NCBI GenBank assembly: GCA_002699125.1
Contig: PABI01000156.1
Location: forward strand, 1 to 46,339
Reading direction: 5' to 3'
DNA length: 46,339 bases
Source of the DNA: Anaerolineaceae bacterium
GTDB lineage: Bacteria; Chloroflexota; Anaerolineae; Promineifilales; Promineifilaceae
Shown piece after piece: positions 27,518 through 35,847 of the stretch. The notes beneath the pieces were generated by a model. The model was not told where the DNA came from and did not search any database. It was given only the letters and a program-made list of their open reading frames with translations. The stretch's first letter is position 1. Each line of letters starts with the position of its first letter. The translations under genes and the position numbers were made by a program.

Positions 27518-28636
27518 TTACTTTTCTTCCCCAATTGCTACAAGCAAGCTGTTCACGTGCTGCTGAATGATCTTCAGCCGGCTAACCACTTCTGCCTTTT
27601 CCCCGGGCGGCAAGCCTCGGGCGCGAATGCGCGATAGATGCTGCATGATGTAGCCCAGCCGGGTGATGTTGTCCACGCGCATGGTGCCGGGGGCCAGGTC
27701 TGGCAGCGTGTCTTCTTCGCGCATCAGAGTGGAGCGGTCTGCCGTCGTCAGTAGTTCTTCTTCGGGGAGTTCGTCTGGTAAAGATAGGGTGGGGTCGTAC
27801 GGCCGTTCCTGAGCCTCCTCTATCTCCTGCAACTCTCGAATGGTTTGATAGACAGTCTTGTCTGGATTGTCTTTAAGATACCGGGCGACATCTTTCACCT
27901 CGGCCGGGGATAAATCGCCGGCCAGACGTGCCTTGTGCAATGCTCGCTGTTGCGACGGCTTCAATCCCTGGTAAATACGCGTGTCCCGCTCGCTCAACAC
28001 CCCTTCGCGCACGTCATCCTTAATTTCATCAGGCAAATCCAACAGCTTGATGAGTTGGTGAATGCGCTGCCGCGAATAGCCTAGCCGCTTGCCCACTTTG
28101 GCCCAGGAAATCTTTTTGCTCCATGGCTCATCACTCGTTACGCCTTCTTCGCGAGCTGCATCCAGCTCGTTTTGCATTAAATCCCGCAGCCGCAGCAGGC
28201 CTGCCGCCCGATCCACATCGTTCAAATCCTCACGCTGGATGTTTTCTACCAGCTGGCGCACAAAGCGGGTCACATTGTCATAGTTGCGCCGCTGCACGAC
28301 GGCCGGAATTGTTTCCAGGCCGGCCATCTGGGCGGCACGCCAGCGCCGTTCACCGTGCACAATCAGGTAGTTGTTAGGGGCAATTTCGGTCACTTCGATC
28401 GGCTGAATCACGCCATCCTGGCGAATGCTTTCGCTCAATTCCTCCAGACTTTCTTGGGGAAAGGTTTGGCGTGGTTGTGCGGGGTCTGGCTGAATGGCAT
28501 CCACGCGCAGCGCCAGCAGCACCAGACCAGATGCCTGTTCCACATCGTCATTGGTGCTGAACAATTTTTCCAGGTCACCGGCATGCGGTTTACTCGGTTG
28601 AGAAAGGTTAATTTTGCCTCGTTTTTTTCGGCCCAT
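27518..28636 (-). CDS. parB: ParB-family chromosome/plasmid partition protein
   Basis: 372 aa, longer than the usual ~280-300. The ParB/Srx CTP-binding domain has the hallmark GERRWRAA (residues 95-102) and ENIQREDLN (131-139). The helix-turn-helix is WAKVGKRLGYSRQRIHQLIKLL (about 178-199), preceded by an insertion (about 150-175) not typical of chromosomal ParB. A linker and C-terminal dimerisation region follow. ParB binds parS and, as a CTP-dependent clamp, spreads on DNA and stimulates ParA. The stop of parA is 2 bp upstream. The unusual HTH region fits with the non-standard palindromes nearby being its sites; that link is inference. Confidence 0.93.
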   Translation of the reverse strand: MGRKKRGKINLSQPSKPHAGDLEKLFSTNDDVEQASGLVLLALRVDAIQPDPAQPRQTFPQESLEELSESIRQDGVIQPIEVTEIAPNNYLIVHGERRWRAAQMAGLETIPAVVQRRNYDNVTRFVRQLVENIQREDLNDVDRAAGLLRLRDLMQNELDAAREEGVTSDEPWSKKISWAKVGKRLGYSRQRIHQLIKLLDLPDEIKDDVREGVLSERDTRIYQGLKPSQQRALHKARLAGDLSPAEVKDVARYLKDNPDKTVYQTIRELQEIEEAQERPYDPTLSLPDELPEEELLTTADRSTLMREEDTLPDLAPGTMRVDNITRLGYIMQHLSRIRARGLPPGEKAEVVSRLKIIQQHVNSLLVAIGEEK

Positions 28637-28638
28637 CG

Positions 28639-29421
28639 TTATGCTCCCTTGGCAATCTGTTTGGCAACCTGACGGTACGCTTCAGCCCCCTGACCGCTGC
28701 TCTCGTAAGCGATGATGCTTTGCCCGGCGACGGCGCTTTCAGCAAAGCGGACGGAACGCTTAACAATGGGTTCAAAGATGCGGATGCCGTCGCCATACTG
28801 ATTGTCGATAGCGGCGAGAATATCGCGGGTGAGGGTGGTGCGCGTGTCGGCCATGGTGAGCAAAATGCCTTCGATAATCAGATTGGGATTGAGCTTTTTG
28901 CGGCGCACGGTTTCGATACTGGAGAGGATCATGAGGGCACCACGGGCGGCTAAATATTCGGTTTGGATGGGAATGATGACGCTGGAAGCGGCCGTTAACG
29001 CATTCACCACCAGCAGCCCCAGCGACGGATTGCAGTCAATCAGGATGTAATCGTACTGCTTCTTGACCTCACTCAAAATTGTGGAAAGTACCCGCTCCCG
29101 GCTGAGCGTGTTGATGAGCGACAGCTCAATAAGGCTGAGTTCAGCCTGCGAGGGCAGCAGGTGAAATTTTTCGTCCGTTTCGTAAATGGAGCCAAGCACA
29201 TCACTTTCATAGCCGTCAATTTCAGCTTTAAAGGCGTCGTAAATGGTAGGGCTGAGATTGTCGGGATCAAAGCCGGCATGTTGGGTGAGGTTGCACTGGG
29301 GGTCCAGATCTACTGCCAAAACGCGGTAGCCCAACTCACCTAGAGCGGCGGCCAGATTAATGGTGGTGGTGGTTTTGCCCACGCCGCCTTTTTGCATGGC
29401 AATGGCAATAATTTTGGTCAT
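28639..29421 (-). CDS. parA: ParA-family partition ATPase
   Basis: 260 aa. The deviant Walker A KGGVGKTTTT is at residues 11-20. AVDLDPQCNLTQ (Walker A') and DYILIDCNPSLG (Walker B) follow, then PIQTEYLAARGA. There is no N-terminal helix-turn-helix, as in chromosomal ParA/Soj. ATP-bound dimers bind DNA non-specifically and drive segregation of ParB complexes. GGAG lies 6 bp before the ATG. The promoter is TTGACG-N17-TATTGT at 29528-29556, with palindrome copy 3 six bases upstream of the -35. The gene has no ACGGCCGT octamer. Confidence 0.96.
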   Translation of the reverse strand: MTKIIAIAMQKGGVGKTTTTINLAAALGELGYRVLAVDLDPQCNLTQHAGFDPDNLSPTIYDAFKAEIDGYESDVLGSIYETDEKFHLLPSQAELSLIELSLINTLSRERVLSTILSEVKKQYDYILIDCNPSLGLLVVNALTAASSVIIPIQTEYLAARGALMILSSIETVRRKKLNPNLIIEGILLTMADTRTTLTRDILAAIDNQYGDGIRIFEPIVKRSVRFAESAVAGQSIIAYESSGQGAEAYRQVAKQIAKGA

Positions 29422-29437
29422 CGCTTCTCCTTAAAAA

Positions 29438-29470
29438 ATTAACGCAGAGGCGCGGAGGCGCAGAGAAAAA
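29438..29470. repeat. Short 8-bp tandem repeat in the parA leader
   Basis: CGCAGAGG, CGCGGAGG, CGCAGAGA in tandem, followed by A-rich sequence. It sits in the predicted parA 5' leader. Confidence 0.6.
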
Positions 29471-29527
29471 AATAAGATATGCGTTCGTGCGTTAGTCGTT
29501 TTGATTTTTGCATTGTTTTGCCGGTAA

Positions 29528-29556
29528 ACAATAACACGAAGGATCAGGTGCGTCAA
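29528..29556 (-). promoter_or_regulatory. parAB promoter
   Basis: TTGACG (29551-29556, minus), a 17-bp spacer, then TATTGT (29528-29533). Transcription starts near 29521, giving a ~100-nt leader. A perfect palindrome (29562-29579) lies just upstream. Confidence 0.65.
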
Positions 29557-29561
29557 AGAAG

Positions 29562-29579
29562 TGTCAACCGCGGTTGACA
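29562..29579. other. Candidate parS-like palindrome, copy 3 (parA promoter)
   Basis: TGTCAACCGCGGTTGACA, identical over 18 bp to copy 1. It lies six bases upstream of the parA -35 box, in a position suitable for a centromere site or for autoregulation. Confidence 0.65.
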
Positions 29580-29696
29580 TTAAGTTCTTGAGAATTTTCG
29601 GGTAGTTTTTGAGTATGCTTCGCTTGGTAAATTTGGCCGATTTTTTGTTTGTTTTTTTGATCAGGGTGTACAAACGGCAATAAATTGCGTAAAATA

Positions 29697-29733
29697 TAAC
29701 GCACCGTGTTATATTTAGTAACGCACTGTGTTA
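29697..29733. promoter_or_regulatory. Tandem operator-like repeats before the GMC gene
   Basis: TAACGCACCGTGTTA (29697-29711) and TAACGCACTGTGTTA (29719-29733) are direct repeats 22 bp apart, each a near-palindrome. They lie 75-110 bp upstream of the GMC start, the usual place for a TetR/GntR-type operator. The remaining 29422-29806 gap holds the parA leader and palindrome copy 3. Confidence 0.65.
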
Positions 29734-29806
29734 AGTTCAAGGTCATAGCGATTAGATGGGGGCAGCCAATTGGCTGATACGGCCGTCTAACAAGTCGAGT
29801 TTAAAA

Positions 29807-31582
29807 ATGAGCCAATCACCTACGCCTTCCTACGCAGCGAATGACGATGTGTTTGACTATGTCGTTATTGGGTCCGGTTTTGGCGGCAGCGTTTCCGCCA
29901 TGCGCCTGACCGAAAAAGGGTACCGCGTGCTCGTCCTGGAACGCGGCAAACGGTATCGTGCCGAAGATTTCCCCAAGAGTAACTGGAACGTTTTTAAATA
30001 TTTGTGGCAGCCGGCGCTGCGCTGCTTTGGCATCATGGGCATTAACTTTTTAGATGACATGATGATTCTAAACGGCAGTGGGGTAGGGGGCGGCAGCCTG
30101 GTGTATGCCAGCACCCACATCGAGCCGGGCGAACGCTTTTACGAAGCGCCGGAATGGGCCGATATGGCTGACTGGCGCAGTGAGCTGGGTCCCCACTTTA
30201 AGACGGCCAACCGGATGCTGGGCGTGCGCGAAAACCCACTATTTTGGCCGGCAGATTATCGCTTGCAAGAAATTGCCAATGAGATGGGTCAGGGGCACAC
30301 TTTCAAACCCACGCCCGTCGCTATTTTCTTTGGCGATCCGGGGGAAACGGTGCCGGATCCGTTTTTTGACGGCGAAGGACCAGACCGAGCGGGATGTGTG
30401 CACTGCGGCGGCTGCATGGTGGGCTGCCGCTACAATGCCAAGAATACACTGGACAAAAATTATCTTTACTTTGCCGAAAAGTGGGGCGCAGAGGTGTGGT
30501 CTGAGGCGAATGTGTTGGGGATACAGCCGTTATACGGCCCTCAACCCGGCGCGGCACGGTACGAAATTGAGTACGAAAAAGTCACCGACTGGATGTTCAA
30601 ACGGAAGCAAACAGTGCAGGCGCGCAACGTCGTCATTTCGGCTGGGGTGCTGGGAACGGTCAATTTGCTGCTGAAATGCCGCGACGAGCACAAAACCTTG
30701 CCGCTGTTGTCGCAGCGGTTGGGCTGGATGGTGCGCAGCAACAGCGAGGCGCTCATGGGCGTAACGGCCCGCGAAGGCGAAGTGGATTATTCCAAGGGCG
30801 TGGCCATCACCTCCCACTTTTGGCTGGATGAGGTGACAAGCGTAGAGCCGGTGCGTTACTCGCGCGGCTCGTCGTTGATGCGCAATCTGGCGGTGCCGCT
30901 GGTGAGCTTGCAGGGGAGCGGCTGGCGGCGTTTTGGCCGCTTTTTAGTGGAGGGGGTGAAACGGCCGTACGACTTCCTCAAAGCCCGTTTTTTGCCCGAC
31001 TGGGCCAGAGATTCCACCATTTTGCTCATTATGCAAACGGCCGAAAACCGGATGCGGCTCAAGCGGGGACGCAGCCTGTTTACCCTGTTCCGCCGCGGCC
31101 TGGTGAGCGAACGGGACGATAGCCTGCCGATTCCAGCTGTGATCGAGGCCGGACGCTCCGTGGTGACCCGTTTTGCCGAGAAAGTTAACGGTATTCCCCA
31201 ATCGACGGTGAATGAGGTGCTGCTGGAAACGCCGTCTACGGCCCATATTTTGGGCGGCTGTGGCATTGCCGCCAATGAAGCACAGGGTGTGATTGATACC
31301 AAACATGAAGTGTTTAACTATCCCGGCCTGTTTGTGGCCGATGGCTCGGTGATTCCGGCCAATTTGGGCGTGAATCCCAGCCTGACCATCACGGCGATGA
31401 CGGAGCGAGCGATGAGTTTGGTACCATCCGCCGATGAAGCTGAATTGATACGGCCGTTAACCGCCCCGGCCCATTTGCCACAAGCGCAGCAAGAAAACGG
31501 CCGTCGCCAGCGCATTTTTGCCTGGGCTGGACTGGCTGCCTTGGGCGGTATGCTACTATTTAGTTTGTGGCGAAAACGATAA
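29807..31582 (+). CDS. GMC-family FAD-dependent oxidoreductase, tail-anchored
   Basis: 591 aa. The start MSQSPTPSYA is chosen over the upstream frame because the FAD motif DYVVIGSGFGGS then falls at residues 18-29. LNGSGVGGGSLVYA is GMC-like, and the conserved Cys cluster CVHCGGCMVGCRYNAKN is present. The C-terminal GMC motif includes STAHILGGC and VADGSVIPANLGVNPSLTI. Relatives include cholesterol oxidases and other alcohol oxidoreductases that make an aldehyde or ketone. The last ~20 residues are a hydrophobic helix ending in WRKR, a likely membrane anchor. The ALDH gene follows 110 bp downstream with a similar tail, suggesting a two-step oxidation. Confidence 0.92.
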   Translation: MSQSPTPSYAANDDVFDYVVIGSGFGGSVSAMRLTEKGYRVLVLERGKRYRAEDFPKSNWNVFKYLWQPALRCFGIMGINFLDDMMILNGSGVGGGSLVYASTHIEPGERFYEAPEWADMADWRSELGPHFKTANRMLGVRENPLFWPADYRLQEIANEMGQGHTFKPTPVAIFFGDPGETVPDPFFDGEGPDRAGCVHCGGCMVGCRYNAKNTLDKNYLYFAEKWGAEVWSEANVLGIQPLYGPQPGAARYEIEYEKVTDWMFKRKQTVQARNVVISAGVLGTVNLLLKCRDEHKTLPLLSQRLGWMVRSNSEALMGVTAREGEVDYSKGVAITSHFWLDEVTSVEPVRYSRGSSLMRNLAVPLVSLQGSGWRRFGRFLVEGVKRPYDFLKARFLPDWARDSTILLIMQTAENRMRLKRGRSLFTLFRRGLVSERDDSLPIPAVIEAGRSVVTRFAEKVNGIPQSTVNEVLLETPSTAHILGGCGIAANEAQGVIDTKHEVFNYPGLFVADGSVIPANLGVNPSLTITAMTERAMSLVPSADEAELIRPLTAPAHLPQAQQENGRRQRIFAWAGLAALGGMLLFSLWRKR

Positions 31583-31692
31583 TCAGGCAGACCAGAGGTG
31601 ACAGTCATTTCTGGTTTGATGGATGAACAATTAGCAGAGAGAAAGTCACTGTCACTTGACAACAGGTGGAAAAGAATAAAGGAGCATGACGC

Positions 31693-33354
31693 ATGGGAAC
31701 AACAGTTGAGGTAGTTAAGGGTCAACCGTTGAATGGGAAGTTAGAATTTTTACCGTTTGTCAATCCGGCTACGGGTGAGCAGTTTGGCTCTGTGCCTATG
31801 ACAACGGCGGCCGAAGTGCAGAATGCCCGGCGCGAAATGGGCACCGCTGCCCAAACGTGGGCGGCCAAGCCCATTAAAGAGCGGGTGCGCATCGTGCGCA
31901 AGCTGCAAGCGCTGGTGATCGATGAGATGGATGAGATTACGGCCGTTATGAACCAGGACAATGGCAAAAGTCGTCAGGATGCCCTGTCTGAGCTGTTTAT
32001 GAGCGTCGATCTCATGAACCAATATTGCAGCCGTGCACCACACTGGCTGCGCCGCCGCCGCATTTCGCCGGGACTGCAAATTTTCAAGCGGTGTTACATC
32101 GAGCAGCATCCGCATGGCGTGGTGGGCATCATTGGGCCGTGGAACTATCCGCTGGTGCTTATTTTGCCCCCGGTTGTGTCGGCGCTGCTGGCGGGCAACA
32201 CCGTTTTGGTGAAGCCGTCAGAAGTAACGGCCGCTACCGGCGTGATGATCGAGCAGTTGTTCAAAAAAGTGCCGGAGCTGGCCCCCTTTGTGCGCTTTTT
32301 GCATGGAGACGGCCGTGTTGGCGCCGCCCTCGTCCAATCCAAACCCGATCTTATCTTTTTAACTGGTTCCACCAAAACCGGGCGGCTGGTGATGAAAGCC
32401 GCGGCCGAAAACATGACGCCCGTTGTGTGTGAACTGGGCGGCAAAGACCCGATGATTGTGCTGGAAGATGCGGATATTGAAGCGGCGGCACGATGGGGCG
32501 CCTGGGGCGCATTCTATAACACCGGGCAAACTTGCATGGCGGTTGAGCGCATCTACGTCGTCGAACCGGTCTACGATCGCTTTTTGGAAGCGTTTGTGGA
32601 AGAAACGCGTAAGTTGAAGCAAGGCTACAGCCCAGATATTGAAAATCCCAATGATCTGGGGCCGCTGACCTTCCAGCGGCAGGTAGACATCATCGAGGAC
32701 CATGTGCAGGATGCGCTGGATAAGGGCGCGCACATCATCCACGGCGGTAAGCGAGATGGGATGTACATGGAGCCTACCGTCATGGTAAACGTGGACCACA
32801 GCATGAAAATCATGCGCGAGGAAACGTTTGGCCCGGTGGTTCCCATCATGATGGCCGATAATGAGGTACACGCCATTCAACTGGCCAATGACTCTAATTT
32901 AGGGTTGAGTGCTTCGGTGTGGAGCCGTGATTTGGCCCATGCCGAGCGGGTGGCGCACCAACTTTACGTTGGTTCGGTCAACATCAACGACACGATGACT
33001 CATTTTGCCATTCCGCGCCTGCCGTTTGGCGGGGTGAAGGAATCTGGCATTGGCCGCACGCACGGCAAGAAGGATTTGCTGCAATTTACACAGACGCGGG
33101 CGTTTGTCGTGGGCAATCCGCCGCTGCCGTTTGATATTGCCACCATTTTGCGCCAGCCAGGGAATTACAAGCTGGGATCAGGCATTATTCATCTGGCTTT
33201 TGGCACATCGCTTAAGCAGCGAATTGAGCCGGTGGTGGAATTATTGGAAGAGAAGGAAATGAAGCCAAAAGTGAAGAAGATGGGAACGGCCGTTGGTGTA
33301 ACAGCCGTTCTCGGGGCAGCAATTCTGGCTTTTGTACTGCGTACCAGAAAATAA
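31693..33354 (+). CDS. Aldehyde dehydrogenase (NAD(P)-dependent), tail-anchored
   Basis: 553 aa, about 70 longer than usual. The general base is Glu247 in VCELGGKDP and the nucleophile Cys281 in NTGQTCM. The cofactor site is FLTGSTKTG (222-230). IGPWNYPLVLILPP and the LPFGGVKESGIGRTHG end motif are present. It oxidises an aldehyde to the acid; the best guess by similarity is a succinate-semialdehyde/medium-chain group enzyme. The extra C-terminus contains MGTAVGVTAVLGAAILAFVL plus RTRK, a single helix with a basic end, like the GMC protein upstream. The start ATG has AAGGAG 9 bp upstream. Confidence 0.93.
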   Translation: MGTTVEVVKGQPLNGKLEFLPFVNPATGEQFGSVPMTTAAEVQNARREMGTAAQTWAAKPIKERVRIVRKLQALVIDEMDEITAVMNQDNGKSRQDALSELFMSVDLMNQYCSRAPHWLRRRRISPGLQIFKRCYIEQHPHGVVGIIGPWNYPLVLILPPVVSALLAGNTVLVKPSEVTAATGVMIEQLFKKVPELAPFVRFLHGDGRVGAALVQSKPDLIFLTGSTKTGRLVMKAAAENMTPVVCELGGKDPMIVLEDADIEAAARWGAWGAFYNTGQTCMAVERIYVVEPVYDRFLEAFVEETRKLKQGYSPDIENPNDLGPLTFQRQVDIIEDHVQDALDKGAHIIHGGKRDGMYMEPTVMVNVDHSMKIMREETFGPVVPIMMADNEVHAIQLANDSNLGLSASVWSRDLAHAERVAHQLYVGSVNINDTMTHFAIPRLPFGGVKESGIGRTHGKKDLLQFTQTRAFVVGNPPLPFDIATILRQPGNYKLGSGIIHLAFGTSLKQRIEPVVELLEEKEMKPKVKKMGTAVGVTAVLGAAILAFVLRTRK

Positions 33355-33359
33355 TTGAA

Positions 33360-33412
33360 TTTCCCCGGAAACTCTCTAAAGGTTGAAACCTTGAAATTAG
33401 TTTCCGGGGAAA
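33360..33412. terminator. Strong inverted repeat between convergent ALDH and HtrA genes
   Basis: TTTCCCCGGAAACT (33360-33373) and AGTTTCCGGGGAAA (33399-33412) are exact complements. Inside lies a second hairpin, AAGGTT/AACCTT (33379-33392). It can form from either strand, so it probably ends both transcripts. Confidence 0.75.
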
Positions 33413-33421
33413 TATAGTTGC

Positions 33422-34612
33422 TTAGCTAGGACGTGCCGAAAGCGTCACGTTCACCGTTTGCGGCTGACCATCGCGCAAGATTTCCAATTCAATGGTTTGG
33501 CCCACTACCGTTTGCTGCACCAGATAGCCCAGTAAATCATCAAATGCTGTAATTTCTCGGCCATCCACGCCAATGATGACGTCTGGGTTATTGCCGCCAC
33601 GTAGACCCGCGGCAGCTGCGGGTCCCCCGTTAATTACGTCACCAATGAGAATACCGCTTTGGTTAGCCGGTAGATTAAGCGCCGACGCTGCCTCAGCCGT
33701 CAATAGTCCGCCGGAGATGCCCAGCCACGGTGTCTCGACACGGCCGTTGGCAATAATCTGCGGCACAATGTTGTTCACGATGTTAGACGGCACCGCGTAG
33801 CCAATGCCGGAAGAGCCGCGCACGGGTGATTCGATGGCGGTGTTGACGCCAATCACCTCACCGCGTAGATTGAGCAGCGGCCCGCCGGAGTTACCGGGAT
33901 TGATGGCCGCATCGGTCTGGATGATATCGGGGATTTGGAAAGATGTTCCGTCCGGGCCAACTGCACCGGGGAACAGTCGGTCCAGCGCGGAGATGATGCC
34001 AGTCGTCATGCTGCCTCCCTTGCCAAACGGGCTGCCAATAGCAACGACAATCTGGCCCACCTTTAAGGCATCTGAATCCGCCAAAGTCACTGGCGTGATG
34101 TCACTGATTTGGCTAGCATCCACTTGAATCACTGCCAGGTCAGACGAGGGATCAGTACCCACAACAGTGGCTGGCAGGCGACGGCCGTCGTCAAACACGA
34201 CGACGATCTCGCTGCCACCGGCGACTACGTGGTTGTTGGTGACAATGTGCCCGCTGCTGTCGAACAAGAAGCCGGAGCCCTGGCCATTGCCCACAAGGAT
34301 GTTAACAACGGCCGGATTCACCTGTTCGTAAATAGAAACATACGCCTGTTCCTGCACAAACAGATCGGCCATCGGATCGTTGGCGGCCGTTTCGGCTACA
34401 GAAGGAGCCGGTTCGGCGACTTCAAAAACGGTTTCCGGCGGGGCTTCTTCCAGAACGGCCGTTTCCGGCACGGCTTCTTCAGTAATGGTGTTAATGGTTT
34501 GGGTGATCGGATTGGTAACGGCCGTTTCCACTGCGCCACAGGCGGCCAGCATCAAAGCCAGCACCACAAACAGGGGCAGCCACAACCGCTTTAACTGATT
34601 TTGCTTATTCAT
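33422..34612 (-). CDS. HtrA/DegP-family serine protease, lipoprotein
   Basis: 396 aa. The signal peptide has lipobox LAAC with Cys25. A Pro/Glu-rich spacer (about 30-85) leads to a trypsin-like domain with His128 in VTNNHVV, Asp158 in SSDLAVIQV and Ser242 in GNSGGPL. A single PDZ domain follows (about 290-390: WLGISGGLL, GPAAAAGLRGG, VIIGVDGREI). Membrane-anchored HtrA proteins degrade or refold damaged exported proteins. GGAGG lies just before the start. It is convergent with the ALDH gene, separated by the bidirectional terminator. Confidence 0.96.
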   Translation of the reverse strand: MNKQNQLKRLWLPLFVVLALMLAACGAVETAVTNPITQTINTITEEAVPETAVLEEAPPETVFEVAEPAPSVAETAANDPMADLFVQEQAYVSIYEQVNPAVVNILVGNGQGSGFLFDSSGHIVTNNHVVAGGSEIVVVFDDGRRLPATVVGTDPSSDLAVIQVDASQISDITPVTLADSDALKVGQIVVAIGSPFGKGGSMTTGIISALDRLFPGAVGPDGTSFQIPDIIQTDAAINPGNSGGPLLNLRGEVIGVNTAIESPVRGSSGIGYAVPSNIVNNIVPQIIANGRVETPWLGISGGLLTAEAASALNLPANQSGILIGDVINGGPAAAAGLRGGNNPDVIIGVDGREITAFDDLLGYLVQQTVVGQTIELEILRDGQPQTVNVTLSARPS

Positions 34613-34729
34613 TTTGCCTCCAAAATAGATAACGTTAATGTCTCAATGGGGAATAGTTTGGCAGGGAATTGCAAACAAAGTGTAAAGTGCGGCTGAGAGC
34701 GGCTTAATAAAAACGGCCGTTTCTGAATT

Positions 34730-34782
34730 GGAGATGAGAAAGGGAGATAAGAGAAAGTGAAAAGTAAGAAGTGAAAAGTGGA
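34730..34782. repeat. Heptamer array, AAAGTGA family
   Basis: GGAGATA, AGAGAAA, GTGAAAA, GTAAGAA, GTGAAAA, GTGGAAT in direct tandem between the HtrA promoter region and the alpha/beta hydrolase stop. No stop codon is overlapped and only one arm is present. The 34613-34811 gap contains nothing else beyond one ACGGCCGT. Confidence 0.8.
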
Positions 34783-34811
34783 ATGTGGCAGATGGCTTAC
34801 ACATTCATGAT

Positions 34812-35774
34812 TTATTTTCCGGGGCGCGTGGCGAGCCAATCTTCTACGGCTTGCAAAAAGGGTGCTTCGCATTCTTGTTGGGGGATGTGGCCGCAATCAG
34901 GAATAACGACCAGCTCGGCATTGGGCAGTTCGTCTGCCAGCCGGATGCTTTCATCGGCCGGCACGATATTGTCCAGTTCCCCGGTAATAACCAGGGTGGG
35001 CATGGTGAGCCGGCTAAACTGGGCGAGCAGATCGATCTGGCTGGAAGCGGCCGTAAATTCCCACAGTGCTTTGTCCCAGTTGTTTACTTTGAGGGCGATA
35101 GCGGCCTGCTCTTTTTGTACGGCCGTTAAAAAGTCAGGCGGTTCCAGGGTGGCAAGAATGCGGGCAAAGAGCGGTCCAATCCGCTGCAGCTGCGGCGTTT
35201 GGGCCAGTGTCTGCACGAACGCGGGTGCTCCGTTGCCAGTATAGACGGCGGGTGAAGCCAAAATCAGGCCATCGACGCGCTCAGGATGTGCTGCAGCAAT
35301 TTGCATCGCCAATGCACCACCGGCCGAATTGCCCACCAGGACGGCCGTCTCGATGTTCAGTTCGTCCATGAAGGTGATTGCCTGGGAAACGGCCGCTTCG
35401 CGTGAATATGGGTTTTGTTCCTGCCAATCGCCTGCCAGCGGCCGGGCGCTCAAACCAAAGGCGGGTCGATCATAGCTAACGGCCCGGCCGTGTTCGGCAA
35501 AATAAGGGAAGACCTCGTCCCAGGTGTACAGGTTAGAGGCAAAGCCGTGCAGCAGCAAAAAGGTTGGCTCGCCTGCGCCGCTGTCCCAATAATGAATCTC
35601 CAGGCCATCAGTGCCGGGAAAGGGGAGCGTGAGAAACTGGCTGGGTTCGCTGGCCAGCGTCCGCGCCGGGACCGTGTCTGTGAGCGGGGGAATTGGAATC
35701 AGAAATGGGCCGATCAGCAGAACCAGAAGCAAGAAAATGAAAATGTAAGCCGTAATTCGCAGAACTTTTTTCAT
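34812..35774 (-). CDS. Alpha/beta hydrolase, membrane-anchored
   Basis: 320 aa. The start MKKVLRITAYIF at 35774 is chosen because it follows GGATGG and begins a clear N-terminal anchor (about residues 6-28); the upstream frame lies across the RNase PH gene. Catalytic features: LLHGFASNLYTWDEV oxyanion loop, nucleophile elbow VGNSAGG (Ser), Asp in VITGELDNIVP and His in PDCGHIPQQE. The substrate is unknown; relatives include epoxide hydrolases, lipases and haloalkane dehalogenases. It is divergent from RNase PH, with 74 bp between starts. Confidence 0.9.
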   Translation of the reverse strand: MKKVLRITAYIFIFLLLVLLIGPFLIPIPPLTDTVPARTLASEPSQFLTLPFPGTDGLEIHYWDSGAGEPTFLLLHGFASNLYTWDEVFPYFAEHGRAVSYDRPAFGLSARPLAGDWQEQNPYSREAAVSQAITFMDELNIETAVLVGNSAGGALAMQIAAAHPERVDGLILASPAVYTGNGAPAFVQTLAQTPQLQRIGPLFARILATLEPPDFLTAVQKEQAAIALKVNNWDKALWEFTAASSQIDLLAQFSRLTMPTLVITGELDNIVPADESIRLADELPNAELVVIPDCGHIPQQECEAPFLQAVEDWLATRPGK

Positions 35775-35847
35775 ACGCCATCCTTCATGGATAGAGTTTA
35801 GGTCAATTTCGGTGCGGGGCAACTGTTCCTCGGGTATACTACCGGGC

